Positions 61,281 to 64,000 of a stretch of DNA of 64,000 nucleotides are shown piece by piece (the first letter of the stretch is position 1; every line of letters starts with the position of its first letter). The translations under genes were made by a program, and so were the position numbers. The notes under the pieces are model-generated. The model was not told the DNA's origin. It saw only the letters and a list, made by a program, of their open reading frames with translations, and searched no databases. This stretch comes from Streptomyces sp. CB02056 (GTDB taxonomy: Bacteria; Actinomycetota; Actinomycetes; Streptomycetales; Streptomycetaceae), in the NCBI RefSeq assembly GCF_001905545.1, contig NZ_LIPD01000003.1, positions 139,142-203,141 on the forward strand, written 5' to 3'.

Positions 61281-62261
61281 TCAGGCGTCGAGCTTCTCGT
61301 GCTCGGCGGACTCGGCCTTCTTCGCGGCCCGCAGGCTGGTGAAGGTGGTGACCGCCAGGACGACCACGATGAAGCCCAGCGAGAACGGGATGCCGATCTC
61401 CGGGGCCCAGGTCGCGCCCGCCTCGTGCGCGGCGTGCAGCACCAGCTTCACGCCGATGAAGCCGAGGATCACCGACAGGCCGTACGACAGGTGGACCAGC
61501 TTCTTCAGCAGGCCGCCGATCAGGAAGTACAGCTGGCGCAGCCCCATCAGGGCGAAGGCGTTGGCGGTGAAGACGATGTACGGGTCCTGGGTCAGGCCGA
61601 AGATCGCCGGGATCGAGTCCAGCGCGAACAGCACGTCGGTGGTGCCGATCGCCAGCATGACGACCAGCATCGGGGTGATCAGCCGGCGGCCGTTCTCCCG
61701 GACGAACAGCTTGGTGCCGCGGTAGTCCTCGGTGGCCGGGAAGCGGCGGGTGATCGACTTGAGGACGCGGTTCTCCTCGAACTCCTCGTCGCCCTCGTCC
61801 TCGGCGCGGGCCTCCTTGATCAGCTTCCAGGCCGTCCAGATCAGGAAGGCGCCGAAGATGAAGAACACCCAGGAGAACTCGGCGACCAGCGCGGCGCCGC
61901 CGGCGATGAACACCGCCCGGAGCACCAGCGCGATGATCACACCGAACATCAGCACGCGCTGCTGGTAGATCCTGGGCACCGCGAACTTGCCCATGATCAG
62001 GATGAACACGAAGAGGTTGTCGACACTGAGCGACTTCTCGGTGATGTAGCCGGCGAAGAACTCGCCCGCCGGCTCCCCACCGGAGTGCCACCAGAGGAAG
62101 CCACCGAAGAGCACCGCCAGGGCGACCCAGACGGCCGTCCAGATCCCGGCCTCCTTGATCGAGACCTCGTGCGGCTTGCGCCCTCCGATGAAGAAGTCCG
62201 CCACGACCAGTGCGATCAGCACCAGGATCGTGGAAACCCACATGGTTACGGAAACGTCCAC
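61281..62261 (-). CDS. TerC family membrane protein, probable Mn exporter
   Basis: A 326-residue TerC/Alx-type membrane protein with about nine helices. Conserved acidic motifs in membranes are TEKSLSVDNLFVFILIMGKF and GTTDVLFALDSIPAIFGLTQ, the DNxxV/DSIPA pair thought to bind metal. An acidic cytoplasmic loop (EARAEDEGDEEFEENR) lies in the middle. Homologues export manganese or metallate exported enzymes. GTG at 62261 has GGAGGA six bases upstream, and that sequence is caught in a hairpin of the upstream riboswitch. A GTCAGGC triple repeat surrounds the stop codon. Confidence 0.92.
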   Translation of the reverse strand: MDVSVTMWVSTILVLIALVVADFFIGGRKPHEVSIKEAGIWTAVWVALAVLFGGFLWWHSGGEPAGEFFAGYITEKSLSVDNLFVFILIMGKFAVPRIYQQRVLMFGVIIALVLRAVFIAGGAALVAEFSWVFFIFGAFLIWTAWKLIKEARAEDEGDEEFEENRVLKSITRRFPATEDYRGTKLFVRENGRRLITPMLVVMLAIGTTDVLFALDSIPAIFGLTQDPYIVFTANAFALMGLRQLYFLIGGLLKKLVHLSYGLSVILGFIGVKLVLHAAHEAGATWAPEIGIPFSLGFIVVVLAVTTFTSLRAAKKAESAEHEKLDA

Positions 62262-62268
62262 TACTGCT

Positions 62269-62404
62269 CCTCCGGCAGGTAGGCGAGACAGTCATCGTCA
62301 CTGCCGGAGGTCTCTTCCGCCCGTCGGGCCAGCGCCCCGGGGTGCCACGACGGGCACCCGTGATGACGGGGTCGGCTGTCGAGGAATACTCCCCTCCGCT
62401 GCCA
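62269..62404 (-). promoter_or_regulatory. yybP-ykoY-type manganese riboswitch with SD-sequestering platform
   Basis: Read on the minus strand, the leader has GGGGAGTA (62395-62388), typical of the first internal loop of the yybP-ykoY aptamer, and GAGACC (62314-62309), typical of its 3' side. The 3' strand CCTCCGGCAG (62310-62301) can pair with the aptamer's 5' GCGGAGG (about 62399-62393) or with CTGCCGGAGG (62278-62269), which contains the terC ribosome binding site. Mn binding should free the ribosome site. TerC is a known downstream gene for this class. Confidence 0.75.
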
Positions 62405-62487
62405 ACGAGAGTAACAGCAATCCCAAGGGAAGGTAAAGAAGGTAAAGAACCGTGCGGAGCGGGCTGCTGGACCGGCTACGCGGCCGG

Positions 62488-63066
62488 CTACAGGAACGGC
62501 TCGATCGCCGGCAGCAGGTCCTGGAAGGTCCGCCCCTTCGCCGGCGCGCCGATCGCCTGCATCTCCCAGCCGCCGTCGCCGTCCCGGACCACCTTGGCCA
62601 TGATCTGCCCGGTGTGCGGCCCGCCGCCCGCCAGCTCGTAGCGGGCCAGCTCCAGCCCGGTGGCCTCGTCCACCAGCCGGCAGTGCGCCCTCTGCACCTC
62701 GGCGAAGGTCTGCCCGGTGTACGAGCTCACCGTGAACACCACCTGGGTGATGTTCACGGGCACGTGCACCAGGTCGACCAGGATCGCCTCGTCGTCCTCG
62801 GCCCCGGAACCGCCCTCCAGGTTGTCTCCGGTGTGCCGCACGGAGCCGTCGTTGCTCTCCAGGTGCGAGAAGAACACCACGTCGGACGGGGTCCGCTCGG
62901 CGTACAGCAGCGCCGAGGCGTCCAGGTCGATCTTCCGGGTGCGGCTGCCGAACAGCCCGCGCTTGGGGGCGGCCTGCCAGCCGAGGCCCATCCGGACCAC
63001 GGTCAGGGCGCCGCCCTGCCCCTTCTGGAGGCTGACCCGCTGCCCCTTGGCCAGGTTCACCGACAC
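62488..63066 (-). CDS. TerD family protein
   Basis: A 192-residue TerD-domain protein, a Ca-binding beta-sandwich common in Streptomyces and linked to stress and development. It starts VSVNLAKGQRVSLQKGQGGA, with RMGLGWQA, KIDLDASALLYAE and the metal loops HLESNDGSVRHTGDNLEGG and GAEDDEAILVDLVHVP. GTG at 63066 follows AGAGGA; the open frame upstream is not family-like. The gene is co-directional with terC (226 bp downstream), with the riboswitch in between. Confidence 0.92.
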   Translation of the reverse strand: MSVNLAKGQRVSLQKGQGGALTVVRMGLGWQAAPKRGLFGSRTRKIDLDASALLYAERTPSDVVFFSHLESNDGSVRHTGDNLEGGSGAEDDEAILVDLVHVPVNITQVVFTVSSYTGQTFAEVQRAHCRLVDEATGLELARYELAGGGPHTGQIMAKVVRDGDGGWEMQAIGAPAKGRTFQDLLPAIEPFL

Positions 63067-63191
63067 GACGTTGTCCTCTCTGCCGGCCGCGCGGTCACAG
63101 CCGAGCGGCTCCACGGTGGAACACCCCGTCGCCGTCCCCCGGCTGAGGCCCCCTCTGCGTACGGCCCGCAAACCCCGTCCCGAGGGCACGA

Positions 63192-63220
63192 TGCCGCAGG
63201 CCAGCCTAGGGCCTGCGGCA
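63192..63220 (-). terminator. Terminator after uvrB
   Basis: A perfect 11-bp stem (63192-63202 with 63210-63220), 7-nt loop, 113 bp after the uvrB stop; the rest of 63067-63333 shows no gene. Confidence 0.75.
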
Positions 63221-63333
63221 CCCCGGGCTCCCCCGGGTCTGCCCGTTTGTGGCAAGGCTGAGACACCCGCGGACTTGACCGGTGTCATTCCGGCCAGGCC
63301 CGGCGCCGTACGGGTGCGCCCCCGCGGGTGCGG

Positions 63334-64000
<667 letters not shown>

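Overview
The window is a high-GC actinomycete chromosome segment, most likely Streptomyces or Kitasatospora. The evidence is the strong GC3 bias, frequent GTG starts, 1-4 bp start/stop overlaps, the sporulation regulator gene whiA beside yvcK-rapZ-uvrC, a SufBDCSU iron-sulfur operon, a mycothiol-type DinB-fold gene and LAxTG surface proteins. Both ends cut genes: an RraA-family gene on the left and uvrB on the right. No tRNA, rRNA, CRISPR array or transposase was seen.

Layout. (1) 0-12.9 kb: RraA family, Uma2-like nuclease fold, proline catabolism (proline dehydrogenase and P5C dehydrogenase divergent from a PucR-type regulator), a Tat-exported PhoX/DUF839 protein with a candidate PHO box, two uncharacterised actinobacterial proteins, a VOC protein and an MFS transporter. 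(2) 12.97-24.48 kb: an accessory island bounded by two ~165-180 bp inverted copies of one non-coding sequence. It holds a full-length alanyl-tRNA synthetase, a tightly overlapping HAD / orotate-PRTase-like / LOG-like / nucleotidyltransferase set preceded by an Fe(II)/2-oxoglutarate hydroxylase, a divergent NsdA/XRE-like regulator, two GNATs, a NUDIX protein and a winged-helix protein with a four-Cys motif. This is the best candidate for an undescribed system; it looks like a nucleotide- or amino-acid-modifying pathway with its own AlaRS. (3) 24.5-31.4 kb: sufT-U-S-C-ferredoxin-D-B-R, with a SufR-type operator on the sufR start and an IdeR/DmdR-type iron box between sufR and an ABC exporter. 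(4) 31.5-39.1 kb: ABC exporter, two sortase substrates (one with a DasR-like site upstream), heme A synthase, two small conserved proteins and heme O synthase.

(5) 39.5-50.4 kb: a pentose-phosphate operon (tkt-tal-zwf-opcA-pgl), an RbpA-family gene, secG and the glycolytic genes tpiA, pgk and gap. (6) 50.7-59.5 kb: whiA-yvcK-rapZ-uvrC, a Rieske lipoprotein and uvrA. (7) 59.7-64 kb: a mycothiol-dependent isomerase-family protein, an MBL-fold hydrolase, terC under a yybP-ykoY-type manganese riboswitch with a visible Shine-Dalgarno sequestering switch, terD and the 3' part of uvrB.

The core regions link carbon metabolism (PPP, glycolysis, YvcK, RapZ), Fe-S and heme supply, and nucleotide excision repair. 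The regulatory sites given are motif matches read by eye, not experimentally supported.
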